NCBI GenBank assembly: GCA_943367755.1
Contig: CALRKB020000002.1
Location: forward strand, 130,721-194,720
Reading direction: 5' to 3'
Source of the DNA: PCC-6802 sp943367755
GTDB lineage: Bacteria; Cyanobacteriota; Cyanobacteriia; Pseudanabaenales; Pseudanabaenaceae
Length of the DNA: 64,000 nucleotides
Shown: positions 9,129 through 18,270 of the stretch, piece by piece
Layout of the letters: each line of letters begins with the position of its first letter
Numbering within the stretch: the first letter of the stretch is position 1
The notes under the pieces: model-generated
Seen by the model: the letters and a program-made list of their open reading frames with translations, nothing else
The model's database searches: none
What the model was told of the DNA's origin: nothing
Translations under genes and position numbers: made by a program

Positions 9129-10985
9129 TCAGGTGGATGGGGATTCTTCCATTAGTAAGATCGCACCCTGGCGAACTCCCTCCAGATTAAGCAGGGGCGT
9201 AATCACAAGATGACAGTCGATCTTGCGACCGCGACGGTTTATGGCTGGCAAGACTAGTTCTTGGGTATCGGTTTCTCCAGTTAAACACATTTGGATTGGC
9301 GATCGCAGTTCCTGTACGGGCAGGCCGATATCCAGACTAAACAGCGATTTGCCCTGCACTTCGTCGCTGCGTAATCCCCACAATTCTGCGGCTCTGCGGC
9401 TCCAGATCGTGAGATTGAATTGCCGATCTACAACGATCGCCGACGACCGCAGTCCTGCCAAAATCGAATGCTGAAAAGCATTCGCCTGATTTAACTCATC
9501 GGTACGTTGGTGTAATTCCTGATTAATTGTTTGTAATTCCTCATTTGTGGATTGCAATTCCTCATTCATGGTCTCCAATTCTTCGTTGGTCGATTGCAAT
9601 TCCTCATTCGTGGTTTCTAATTCCTCAATCGTCGATTGCAATTCTTCATTTGTGGTTTCCAGTTCTTCGTTGGTCGATTGCATCTCTTCGTAGGCGGTGT
9701 CTAGCTCCTGCGAAGTACGCTGTAGATCGGTTTGCAACCTGATGAAATGGGTGATATCTGTAAAAGAAATGCCGATCCCGATCGTATTTTTTTCGCTGTC
9801 ATAAAGGGGAGTAACGCACACTTCTAAATTTTGCGTGGTGCCGTTGGCGAAATGACGTTCCACATTTGGGAACACGATCGAACGATGCTCTGCGGCGGCA
9901 GTTTGCATGGGCGATCGCAGATCTACAGGTCGAAAGGACAATTCTAAATCTTGAAACGGACGCCCCAAGTCCTTGATACTGAGACTAAACAACATACGGG
10001 CTTGTTCGTTGGCCAGGAGCAAATTGCCGTGTGAGTCTATGATGATTTGGGCCACTAACGAGGAATCAAAAGCCGCCTCTCGCAACCGGATATGCTGTGT
10101 GAAACTCTCAGAGAATGCCAGATTTTCCACGGTCGGCATGACCAAAAGGCGATCGCGAAAGTTGCGCGAAGGTACTTTGGCAAATATGCGATTGGGCAAA
10201 TCGACAGGACGAAATAGACTGGAGTGAGTCAGCAGCATCTCTGCTTTGCCCAGAAACACAAATCCCTGACTATCTAAAGAAAAATACAGCTTATTCAGAA
10301 TCCGCGCCTGCGCCTCGGCATTGAAATACATCAGCGTATTTCGGCAGGTTAATAGATCGATGCGAGAGATGGGAGCATCTTGAATCAAGTCGTGGCGGCC
10401 AAAAATCACCGAACGCCGCAACTGATGCTGAAATACATAGCGGTCTCCGATCTGCTCAAAATATTTGTCTCGCAAGGCTTCGGGTACAACCTGTACGTTT
10501 TTGGCGGCATAGGATGCCTGTCGTGCCTGTGCTAGTGCCTCCTCATCGCAATCTGTGGCATAAATCTTGACTCTGGTGCGAAATTGTTGTTCTCCCAGAG
10601 CTTCGGCCAGCACGATCGCTAGCGTATAGGCTTCTTCGCCCGAAGAACACCCAGCGCTCCAAACCCGAATTGCAGCGTCGTTATTTGGCTTGTCAGCGAT
10701 GATGCGCGGTATAACTTCCTGCTTTAGGTACTCCCAAGCACTGGCATCGCGAAAAAAGCTGGTGACATTGATCAAAATACTGTTAAAAAGATGGTTAAAT
10801 TCCTCTGGGTGAACTTCTAAATAATCGAGGTACTCGTTAAAACTCTCTAATTTGTGTACCTGCATCCGTCTCTGAAAACGTCGCATCAGGCTAGAACGCT
10901 TGTAGCCAGAAAAGTCAAAGCCGCGATTCTGCTTTAAGTAGTTCAGCAATTGCTCAAAAGCCGGATCGTCTATAGAACTACTCAA
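9129..10985 (-). CDS. cheR: CheR-type methyltransferase with PAS sensors and long coiled coil
   Basis: A 618-residue protein. The N-terminal CheR module (about 1-270) includes the SAM-binding SAGCSSGEEAYTLA and the LLTCRNTLMYF block. A PAS-like domain follows (about 300-415), then a striking heptad array built on STNEELETTNEELQ (about 425-500), then a second PAS domain (about 505-615). CheR proteins methylate glutamates on receptors; PAS-fused versions usually occur in CheB-CheR hybrids. Here CheB is a separate gene whose end overlaps this start by 4 bp, so the hybrid appears split or never fused. The coiled coil is likely the signal-transmitting stalk. Confidence 0.92.
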   Translation of the reverse strand: MSSSIDDPAFEQLLNYLKQNRGFDFSGYKRSSLMRRFQRRMQVHKLESFNEYLDYLEVHPEEFNHLFNSILINVTSFFRDASAWEYLKQEVIPRIIADKPNNDAAIRVWSAGCSSGEEAYTLAIVLAEALGEQQFRTRVKIYATDCDEEALAQARQASYAAKNVQVVPEALRDKYFEQIGDRYVFQHQLRRSVIFGRHDLIQDAPISRIDLLTCRNTLMYFNAEAQARILNKLYFSLDSQGFVFLGKAEMLLTHSSLFRPVDLPNRIFAKVPSRNFRDRLLVMPTVENLAFSESFTQHIRLREAAFDSSLVAQIIIDSHGNLLLANEQARMLFSLSIKDLGRPFQDLELSFRPVDLRSPMQTAAAEHRSIVFPNVERHFANGTTQNLEVCVTPLYDSEKNTIGIGISFTDITHFIRLQTDLQRTSQELDTAYEEMQSTNEELETTNEELQSTIEELETTNEELQSTNEELETMNEELQSTNEELQTINQELHQRTDELNQANAFQHSILAGLRSSAIVVDRQFNLTIWSRRAAELWGLRSDEVQGKSLFSLDIGLPVQELRSPIQMCLTGETDTQELVLPAINRRGRKIDCHLVITPLLNLEGVRQGAILLMEESPST

Positions 10986-11590
10986 TTACTTTCTCCTTGG
11001 CATAGCTTAATCAAGGCAGCAGGTATTCCCTCTAGCGGCAAAATCAGGTCTACACAGGCGGTTTGAATTGCGGCGGTGGGCATGCCGTTGAATTCAGCCG
11101 TTTTCTCGTCCTGCACCAGGACTGTTCCGCCCATTTGCTTAATCGCTGCCACCCCCATCGCACCATCGCTACCCGTGCCGGTCAGGACTACGGCGATCGC
11201 GCGGTCTTTGTAACTGGAGGCAGTCGATTCGAATAGCAGATTGGCGGAGGGTCGCACAAAATGCACCAATGCTGTCTGGGTTAAGGACAACCTGCCATCA
11301 GAATTAATCAGGACATGGTGATCCGGCGGGGCAATATATACTGTGCCTGGCACCAGGCCATCCCCTTCCTCCGCTGGCTTCACATGCAGAGGGGAGCGGC
11401 GACCTAAGATTTCTACTAGTAGCGATCGATGGTGCGGATCGAGATGCTGCACCACCACAATGGCAGTGGGGAATTCCTTGGGTAAAGCTGATAAAACCGA
11501 AATAAGTGCAGTCACCCCGCCTGCGGATGCCGCAAAAACAACTACATCAAATGCAGTGTTAGCTAAATGTGGAGGCTGATTTAGAGACAC
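10982..11590 (-). CDS. cheB: CheB-type methylesterase without receiver domain
   Basis: Protein-glutamate methylesterase domain only, about 202 residues. The catalytic triad of the family is visible: Ser in FAASAGG, His in VVQHLDPHH and Asp in GTGSDGAMG. I prefer the GTG at 11590, which begins just before the conserved fold. The frame stays open to 11689, but that extra stretch looks like unrelated DNA next to an IS remnant. It lacks the N-terminal receiver of classical CheB, so activity is probably not gated by phosphorylation in cis. Its stop overlaps the cheR-PAS start by 4 bp, indicating translational coupling. Confidence 0.88.
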   Translation of the reverse strand: MSLNQPPHLANTAFDVVVFAASAGGVTALISVLSALPKEFPTAIVVVQHLDPHHRSLLVEILGRRSPLHVKPAEEGDGLVPGTVYIAPPDHHVLINSDGRLSLTQTALVHFVRPSANLLFESTASSYKDRAIAVVLTGTGSDGAMGVAAIKQMGGTVLVQDEKTAEFNGMPTAAIQTACVDLILPLEGIPAALIKLCQGESN

Positions 11591-11704
11591 AAGATCACCG
11601 TTGGATTGACTGTAAATGCAATCTCCCCTAACCCATTTAAACACTAAACCTCTTGCAAAAGTAACCTGTGGTAAAGTACGGAGTTTCAAAAATATTATCT
11701 ATCC

Positions 11705-12050
11705 ATGTGTTGCGCGGTACACAAACGAACCCAGGAACTATCCAATCGTCAGTTTAAACGCTTGGGTAGGATAAAGCGAGAAACGTTTGATGCGATGGTA
11801 AAGGTTGTGCAACGGCAAGCACATCTTGTAGACACTACCCCGATCTGCTCAGGTAAGTTTCGCTTAGTTGGAGAATATTCTTTATTGCGAGGCTTTGAGC
11901 TGCCGGAGACCGTAGTGATGGATGTGATGGAGAATCCAATTAGGCGCTCTCACCGAGGACAAAAGGAAGACACTTCAAGGAGGCAAATTGAACAGGGTAG
12001 ACAAGCAATTTAACCGAGCCCTAGACCAACGTAGGGTATTGTCTGAATAG
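11705..12050 (+). pseudogene. IS5-family transposase remnant
   Basis: An ORF of 102 codons (11705-12013) carries the IS5-type N-terminus (LSNRQFKRLGRIKRETFDAM), then jumps directly to a block equivalent to the mid-protein DATETPIERP region (read here as DVMENPIRR), showing a large internal deletion. After a frameshift, the segment KQFNRALDQRRVLSE ending at 12050 matches the C-terminal FNRALxxRRxxxE block. A possible left terminal repeat (acctcttgcaaaagt) lies near 11650. The element is dead. It separates the chemosensory operon from the RiPP locus. Confidence 0.75.
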
Positions 12051-12167
12051 AACATAAGTTCAATTAAAGTATTTTTTGTATTCCCAAACACTTCGCTTTG
12101 TTTAAGCTAGGGTTAACAGAATTTTAAAATTTGCATTAATAGAATTTCTGGGTATAAAGTAAAACCT

Positions 12168-12731
12168 ATGGAAAATTCAGGTCAGTGCTTAACCCCCTTT
12201 CAGCGCAAGCTGCTGCTGAAGACTTTACAAACAGAACTGCGCCCGGAATACCGCCGTCGCATTGAAATTATGCTGCTCGCAGATCTAGGACAATCTCAAA
12301 CGCAAATCCGTGAAACATTGGGTTGTGCTCACGAAACTGCACGATATTGGATAGCTATGGCACAAATGGGGCAGGCTCACCAATGGAAAAACCGCCAAAT
12401 GGGACGCCCTAAGACAGTTAACGAACAATATTGCGATCGCTTGAAAGAACTCGTAAGCCATAGTCCTCGTGAATATGGCTATGCATTTCAACGCTGGACA
12501 GCGCAATGGTTAGGGAAGCACTTAGAAAAAGAACTGGATATTAAAGTTAGTAATTGCCATATCAATCGGTTACTAAAACAAATGGGACTTTCGACGCGAG
12601 TAAAACCCAGTGCAAGTGAGGAATTAGACCAAAGTGTAGTTCCTGATAGTTCTAACCTTGAGATTCGCGATCTAACATCTGCCAGTGTGCCAGAGCCTGG
12701 AGAACTATGGCTATTTAATTCAATTCATTAA
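12168..12731 (+). CDS. IS630-like helix-turn-helix protein, probably domesticated
   Basis: 187 residues consisting of the DNA-binding half of IS630-type transposases: an N-terminal HTH (about 15-65, RRRIEIMLLADLGQSQTQI and CAHETARYW) and a winged-helix (about 75-145, YGYAFQRWTAQWLGKHL and NRLLKQMGLS). No DDE catalytic domain follows. The gene is intact with a natural stop and lies 12 bp before the exporter gene, so it is probably co-transcribed. HTH proteins of this type next to cyanobacterial peptide exporters are familiar to me. A regulator role is inferred; a truncated transposase is the alternative. Confidence 0.75.
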   Translation: MENSGQCLTPFQRKLLLKTLQTELRPEYRRRIEIMLLADLGQSQTQIRETLGCAHETARYWIAMAQMGQAHQWKNRQMGRPKTVNEQYCDRLKELVSHSPREYGYAFQRWTAQWLGKHLEKELDIKVSNCHINRLLKQMGLSTRVKPSASEELDQSVVPDSSNLEIRDLTSASVPEPGELWLFNSIH

Positions 12732-12743
12732 GATTTTCTAACT

Positions 12744-15700
12744 ATGGCGCAAGAATTACCTTCTCTATTTTTCAAATATCTAACAAATGCTCTAGGACAA
12801 GAACTTTCAAAACAAGCATTTGAGCAATATATTACCCAAATTACTGTTCTGGAACCATCAGCAGGTAAACTTTTCTGGCAGACGGAGAAATCCAATCCAG
12901 GAATATATATAGTCATAGAGGGAAAGGTAAGACTTCTACATCACACCGATAGCTTAATTGCAACAATAGAAGCAGGTGCGTGCTTTGGTGAAAATACTCT
13001 ATTTCCAATTGGCTCTTTTCAGTCTTACTTCGCCAGAGCTTCTGTCAACGTTAAACTTTGTTTTCTTCCCGATCTATTGTTGCAAGAGCTGATCGGCAAA
13101 TATCCCACCATTAAAGAGCACATTAAACATCAGGCAATACTGCGCGATTGGTTGCTACTATGTCCCGAAATTGCTGCGATGCAAAAACTGCCAGGCTTAA
13201 TGAAAGCGCTATCACTCTTGGAGAAGCATGAGCTGCCAAATGGGCAATTACCAGATGCACTGCAAAATCAGAAACTATGGTTTATGCGATGTGGGCAACT
13301 TCTCCATAGTTCAGGCCAAGAGCTAAATATTGGCTGTATTTATACCCCTTCTCATGTGAAGGAAGGCTCCTGGAAGGTAGTTCAGGCAGTAGAATTATAT
13401 GTTCTCTCTCAGGATAAGTGGGAGACTGCACTCGATTATTTCCCTCAGTTCGAGCAACTGGCTTCATCCGAAACATCAATACAACAATTCGAGAGAAATC
13501 TTCACTTAGAAGAACGCGAGCCAAAGCTCTCACGCCTAGTGTCAGATGATAACCAGAAGAATCAGCAAAAATATCAGCAAAAAATTAGTAAAGCCTACTT
13601 CCCCAACCCGACATTGCAAGTTGGGCATTTGTGGCAACGAGTAATTCGACGCTATCCCTTCTTTCAGCAACATAGTGCCTCGGATTGCGGCGCGGCCTGC
13701 CTAGTGATGGTTAGTAGATACTGGGGCAAGCGGTTTAGTATTAATCGTCTGCGCGAAATTGCCAATGTAGACCGTAATGGCGCATCACTTCGAGGGCTGG
13801 CAGCAGCAGCAGAAAGCGTTGGATTCACTACTCGACCCGTAAAAGCTAGCCTTAATAAACTAGCAGAGCAGAATCTGCCTGCCATTGTACATTGGGAAGG
13901 AAGACACTATATCGTTGTCTATCGGGTGACGCGCGATCTCGCGATCGTTTGCGATCCTGCTATTGGTCAACGGAGTCTGACGCATGCCGAGTTTCTAGCT
14001 GGTTGGACTGGATATACATTGTTGCTTCAACCAACAGCTCTACTGAGAGATACAGAGGAAACTAAACAGCCGTTTTGGCAATTCTTTGAGTTAGTGAAAC
14101 CCCACAGACTTATTCTATTGGAGGTATTTATTGCTTCCATTCTCATCCAAGTTTTTGGGTTAATCACACCACTATTTACTCAATTATTACTGGATCGAGT
14201 TTTAGTACAACGTAGCGATCTAACCCTAACAGCCGTAGGTTTAGGCTTACTAATTTTCAGTCTATTTCGAGTCGCCATAACTGGTTTAAGGCAATATTTT
14301 CTGGATCAGACCGCAAACCGCGTAGATCTAGCCCTAATTGTTGGTTTTATTAGCCATACCTTTAGATTACCCTTAAACTATTTTGAGTCCCGGTATGTGG
14401 GAGATATTATTTCCCGCGTTCAAGAAAATCGTAAAATTCAGCGGTTTCTAACTGGTGAAGCACTCTCAATCATCCTCGACTTATTGACAGTATTTATTTA
14501 TGTGGGACTGATGTTCTGGTACAGTTGGAAAATGGCATTACTCGTGTTAGTGATTGTACCTCCTTTTGTATTACTTGCCTTGTTTGCTACCCCTTTTTTG
14601 CAGCGTATTTCCCGTGAGATTTTTTCTGCCTACAACGAAGAAACTGGATATCTTATCCAATCCTTAACTGGTATACGTACAGTCAAATCTCTAGCAGTTG
14701 AACAGACGGTTCGCTGGCGATGGGAGGAGTTGTTTGGCAGATCGATCCAGAAAAATTTTTCTGGGCAGTTGATTGGCAACACACTGCAAATCTTTAGTTC
14801 CGCAATAGAAGCAATAATGACAACAATATTGCTTTGGTTTGGGGCGTGGCAAGTGATTCAGAATGAACTAACTATTGGGCAATTAATTGCATTCAACATG
14901 CTACTGGGAAATGTAATTAATCCCTTTAAGCGATTAATTGTGCTATGGAATGAGTTGCAGGAAGTGATTATAGCGGTTGAACGTATAAATGATGTGATTG
15001 ATGCCGACCCGGAAGAAGACTTGCATCACCAGACTCGGCAATTCCTCCCTCCAATTAAGGGATTTATTCGTTTTCTCTCAGTCACTTTCCGCTACCATCC
15101 AGAAAGTGATGTCAACACTCTAGAAAATCTCAGCTTCGACATTCAGCCAGGACAAATGGTAGCCCTCGTTGGACGCAGTGGTTCTGGGAAAACTACGATT
15201 TCCAAGTTGCTTTTAGGGCTATATCCACCAACTAATGGCAAGATTTTGATTGATGGCTACGATGTTTCTACCCTTTCACTGCGATCGCTTCGCCAGCAGA
15301 TCGGTGTGGTCGACCAGGATACCTTTTTGTTTGGTAGTACCATTCGGGAAAACATTAGTATAGGTCATCCCCATGCAACCCTAGAAGAGGTTATAGAAGC
15401 TGCACAACAAGCTGGAGCGCATCAATTTATCAAAGAACTGCCAATGGGCTACGAAACTCAAATTGGGGAAGGAGGAGGGATGCTCTCTGGTGGACAGCGA
15501 CAGCGTCTTGCGATCGCCCGAGCACTTCTAGGAAATCCCCGTTTGTTGATTTTAGATGAAGCCACAAGCAGTCTTGACGCCGAATCCGAACGTATTATCC
15601 AAACTAATTTCAACAAAATCCTCAAGGATAGAACAACACTCATAATTGCCCATCGTCTCTCAACAGTAAGGAATGCTGATTTGATTCTGGTATTGGACAG

Positions 15701-15797
15701 AGGCATATTAATTGAAAGTGGTAGCCATGAAGAATTAATGGCTAAACGCGGCCACTATTTTTACCTTAACCAGCAACAACTTGCCATAGCAGGTTGA
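12744..15797 (+). CDS. Peptidase-containing ABC exporter with N-terminal cNMP-binding domain
   Basis: A 1017-residue bacteriocin-type exporter that cleaves leaders after Gly-Gly and secretes the core. Domains: a Crp-like cyclic-nucleotide-binding fold (about 25-135), a second degenerate one (about 140-245), a C39 peptidase (about 305-430) with catalytic Cys315 (DCGAAC), His388 (GRHYIVV) and Asp404, ABC transmembrane helices (about 450-740), and an ATPase with Walker A GRSGSGKTT (810-818), signature LSGGQRQR and Walker B LLILDEA. Membrane topology is HetC/SunT-like. With the HlyD protein downstream it should form a trans-envelope export channel for the double-glycine peptides in this locus. 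Confidence 0.95.
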   Translation: MAQELPSLFFKYLTNALGQELSKQAFEQYITQITVLEPSAGKLFWQTEKSNPGIYIVIEGKVRLLHHTDSLIATIEAGACFGENTLFPIGSFQSYFARASVNVKLCFLPDLLLQELIGKYPTIKEHIKHQAILRDWLLLCPEIAAMQKLPGLMKALSLLEKHELPNGQLPDALQNQKLWFMRCGQLLHSSGQELNIGCIYTPSHVKEGSWKVVQAVELYVLSQDKWETALDYFPQFEQLASSETSIQQFERNLHLEEREPKLSRLVSDDNQKNQQKYQQKISKAYFPNPTLQVGHLWQRVIRRYPFFQQHSASDCGAACLVMVSRYWGKRFSINRLREIANVDRNGASLRGLAAAAESVGFTTRPVKASLNKLAEQNLPAIVHWEGRHYIVVYRVTRDLAIVCDPAIGQRSLTHAEFLAGWTGYTLLLQPTALLRDTEETKQPFWQFFELVKPHRLILLEVFIASILIQVFGLITPLFTQLLLDRVLVQRSDLTLTAVGLGLLIFSLFRVAITGLRQYFLDQTANRVDLALIVGFISHTFRLPLNYFESRYVGDIISRVQENRKIQRFLTGEALSIILDLLTVFIYVGLMFWYSWKMALLVLVIVPPFVLLALFATPFLQRISREIFSAYNEETGYLIQSLTGIRTVKSLAVEQTVRWRWEELFGRSIQKNFSGQLIGNTLQIFSSAIEAIMTTILLWFGAWQVIQNELTIGQLIAFNMLLGNVINPFKRLIVLWNELQEVIIAVERINDVIDADPEEDLHHQTRQFLPPIKGFIRFLSVTFRYHPESDVNTLENLSFDIQPGQMVALVGRSGSGKTTISKLLLGLYPPTNGKILIDGYDVSTLSLRSLRQQIGVVDQDTFLFGSTIRENISIGHPHATLEEVIEAAQQAGAHQFIKELPMGYETQIGEGGGMLSGGQRQRLAIARALLGNPRLLILDEATSSLDAESERIIQTNFNKILKDRTTLIIAHRLSTVRNADLILVLDRGILIESGSHEELMAKRGHYFYLNQQQLAIAG

Positions 15798-15865
15798 ATA
15801 AAACAGCTTACGTCGAATCTTCAACTTGTAACGCGATCGATTGATAGTAATTTGCCAGCTTAACT

Positions 15866-17290
15866 ATGCCAAACAAATTTGACTCACAGAATCAGCTAAA
15901 TCATAACGGTCATTTCAGTAGCGAACAAGATCTAACTGATGAACGATTAGAACTAGCTAGTCCTGATAAAATCACACTTTTAACCGACTCATCATCATCT
16001 AAATCTCTCGATCGCGATTGGTCAAGCTTGACACAAGAACTGATCGATACCTTGCCGAGAGTTTGGACGCGGGGGTTACTTTATTTTCTGGTTGCGTTTG
16101 TTGGGGTTGTTCTACCTTGGGCAATGCTATCTAAAGTCGATGAGACTGGCAGCGCTAGAGGACGGCTGGAGCCAAAAGGTGCAACACAAAGATTAGACTC
16201 CAACGCTGCTGGAACTGTTGCCCAGGTGCGCGTAACAGAAGGTCAAGCAGTTAAGGCAGGTCAGGTAATAATTGAATTGGAATCGAATATTCTTCGTACC
16301 GATATTGAACGGGCTAAAACTAAACATGAAGGTCAATTAAATCGGTTGTCACAGTTGCAGGTGATTAAAAATCAATTGGCGATCGCAACTCGCGCTCAAG
16401 AGCTTCAGAACCAATCTCAAGAATTGGAAAAGCAGGCTCAAATCGATCAAGCACGACAAAACCTCAGTGCTAGCAAAACTGCTCATACTTTAGCCGAAAC
16501 CCGTTATGCAAAGGATACTGTAGAAGTCCGACGCTACCGCAAACTATGGAAACAAGACGTTACACCAGAAATTAAGGTAGTTGAAATGGAACGCGCGGCA
16601 GAGGAAAGTCAAAGGTTACTCTCTGCGGCTTTAGCAGAGATTCAACAAGCCAATTCCCGTTTATCGGAGCAACAGAGCAGCTACCAAAGTCTGATTCAGG
16701 CCGGCAAATTAGCTGTACTGAAAAGCGAACAACAGCTTAAAGACCTGCAAACACAAATCACATCCCTGCAAGCTGAAATTTCTCAAAGCAAAAGCGAGAT
16801 TAAATCCTTGGAGCTTCAGTTAGAACAGCGCACATTCCGCGCACCAACTGAAGGCACAATTTTTCAGCTACCTATTCAACGTGCCGGGACTGTGGTCCAA
16901 CCAGGTCAGATGGTTGCTCAGATAGCCCCAAAAGGCTCGATTTTGATATTTAAAGCCCAGATGCCGATTCCTGAGAGTGGTTTTCTGCGCCCTGGAATGC
17001 CCGTCAAGTTAAAGTTTGATGCATATCCATTTCAGGACTATGGAGTGGTGCAAGCACACGTACTAAAGATATCCCCAGATTCTAAACCTATGCAAACGCA
17101 GCAAGGTCAAATAGAAATGTTTGAACTGGAAATCACCCTCGATCAGACATACATCCAAACCCAGGACAAGTCTATAGCCTTAATACCAGGGCAAACAGCA
17201 ACAGCAGAAGTAATTGTCCGGCAGCGCCGTCTCATTGACTTTGTTCTAGATCCCTTCAAGAAGCTCCAGGAAGGTGGGCTAAAACTTTAG
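15866..17290 (+). CDS. HlyD-family membrane fusion protein
   Basis: A 474-residue periplasmic adaptor for the ABC exporter 68 bp upstream. A cytoplasmic N-terminus of about 65 residues is followed by one membrane segment (about 70-92), then a lipoyl/beta-barrel half-motif (GTVAQVRVTEGQAVKAGQ), a long coiled-coil hairpin (about 145-320, rich in Gln and Glu), the second lipoyl half (FRAPTEGTIFQL) and a C-terminal barrel. It should bridge the inner-membrane exporter to an outer-membrane TolC-type channel encoded elsewhere. Confidence 0.94.
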   Translation: MPNKFDSQNQLNHNGHFSSEQDLTDERLELASPDKITLLTDSSSSKSLDRDWSSLTQELIDTLPRVWTRGLLYFLVAFVGVVLPWAMLSKVDETGSARGRLEPKGATQRLDSNAAGTVAQVRVTEGQAVKAGQVIIELESNILRTDIERAKTKHEGQLNRLSQLQVIKNQLAIATRAQELQNQSQELEKQAQIDQARQNLSASKTAHTLAETRYAKDTVEVRRYRKLWKQDVTPEIKVVEMERAAEESQRLLSAALAEIQQANSRLSEQQSSYQSLIQAGKLAVLKSEQQLKDLQTQITSLQAEISQSKSEIKSLELQLEQRTFRAPTEGTIFQLPIQRAGTVVQPGQMVAQIAPKGSILIFKAQMPIPESGFLRPGMPVKLKFDAYPFQDYGVVQAHVLKISPDSKPMQTQQGQIEMFELEITLDQTYIQTQDKSIALIPGQTATAEVIVRQRRLIDFVLDPFKKLQEGGLKL

Positions 17291-17410
17291 ATTCAATACG
17301 CAATTAAATCGTCAATTTTTATCTCAATGTGATTTAAATGACATGCATCTATTAACTCGATCATAGAGAATATATCTGAAATATTAAGAACTCTCTTAAG
17401 GAGGATTACC

Positions 17411-17635
17411 ATGGCCAATATTTCTATTTCCGATCTATATTCGTCCGACTCTGAATCAATACTAGCTAGTATTGATGACAAAGACGTTGACCTGGTTAAG
17501 TCTGCGGTTAATCGCGCTCTTGAAGCACGAGGAGGGCTAAGTATCCCTGGTTCCACTTGTGTAAAACCATTTCCTCCTATTCTTGTAGGGATTATCTACA
17601 ACCCTAATTTTGATAAGGGTATAGCTGCGCTTTAA
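17411..17635 (+). CDS. RiPP/bacteriocin precursor peptide with GG leader and Cys-containing core
   Basis: A 74-residue peptide with a strong AAGGAGGA site 5 bp upstream of its ATG. It starts MANISISDLY, echoing MATI(N/T)I-(E/D)L of the two precursors at 26.0-26.5 kb. The leader is acidic and ends ALEARGG (41-42), a Gly-Gly site for the C39 peptidase of the exporter. The predicted 32-residue core begins LSIPGSTC and contains a single Cys (50) near Ser44, Ser48 and Thr49, plus several Pro. It is placed directly behind hlyD. Modification type is unknown; a thioether is possible if the kinase/lyase pair acts here. Confidence 0.78.
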   Translation: MANISISDLYSSDSESILASIDDKDVDLVKSAVNRALEARGGLSIPGSTCVKPFPPILVGIIYNPNFDKGIAAL

Positions 17636-17723
17636 CCTGTAAAACCTTCAGCAAGGCACTTTTTGTTCAATGACTAGTACCTTGCTGAAATCAAGACTTA
17701 ATCTCTAAGCAAAGGTATATTCG

Positions 17724-18173
17724 ATGGATCGCAATCATACTAACAATTCTCCACAATGCCCTAGCGCCAGACCAGAAATGGAAGGTAGCGTTGTATTTGG
17801 CATAATTATGGGGACACGCGAAGAACCTCGTCTGGCTCATTTGATCGAACCGAAACCTGTAACGAATGACCTCTTAGCTTTAGCCAACCCTGTTGCTCCC
17901 ACTGAGATATTTCGTTTTGCAGCTTCATGTGCAGGGGATGACTGTCAGCACTTTGATGGTGCGAAGTGTCGACTTGCAACCCGGATCGTGGAGAATTTGC
18001 CCACTGTAAGTGAGGAGTTACCTCCTTGCAGCATTCGTTCGACTTGTCGCTGGTGGCAACAAGAAGGTAAAGCGGCATGTATGCGCTGTCCCCAAATTGT
18101 CACAGATACGTACTCCCCATCCGATCGCCTACGCCAAGCCGCAGATCCTTCTATTTACTCTCTTACTAGTTGA
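17724..18173 (+). CDS. Cys-rich conserved hypothetical protein in RiPP locus
   Basis: 149 residues, soluble, with eight or more Cys in patterned spacings: CPSARPEMEG near the N-terminus, SCAGDDC with HFDGAKC, PPCSIRSTCRWW, and ACMRCPQ near the end. This pattern suits metal or Fe-S binding. I do not recognise a named family, although similar sequences next to cyanobacterial peptide clusters seem familiar. It lies between a precursor peptide and a parvulin gene, 88 bp after the former, so a role in peptide maturation is plausible but unproven. Confidence 0.72.
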   Translation: MDRNHTNNSPQCPSARPEMEGSVVFGIIMGTREEPRLAHLIEPKPVTNDLLALANPVAPTEIFRFAASCAGDDCQHFDGAKCRLATRIVENLPTVSEELPPCSIRSTCRWWQQEGKAACMRCPQIVTDTYSPSDRLRQAADPSIYSLTS

Positions 18174-18270
18174 ACGCCTGATTACCTTTATATATTTAAT
18201 TTAAAGAGAAGTTTTTTGAACTCGTTCAAGGTCTAACTTTTACTTCTATTCTTATATCAGAATTACTAAC

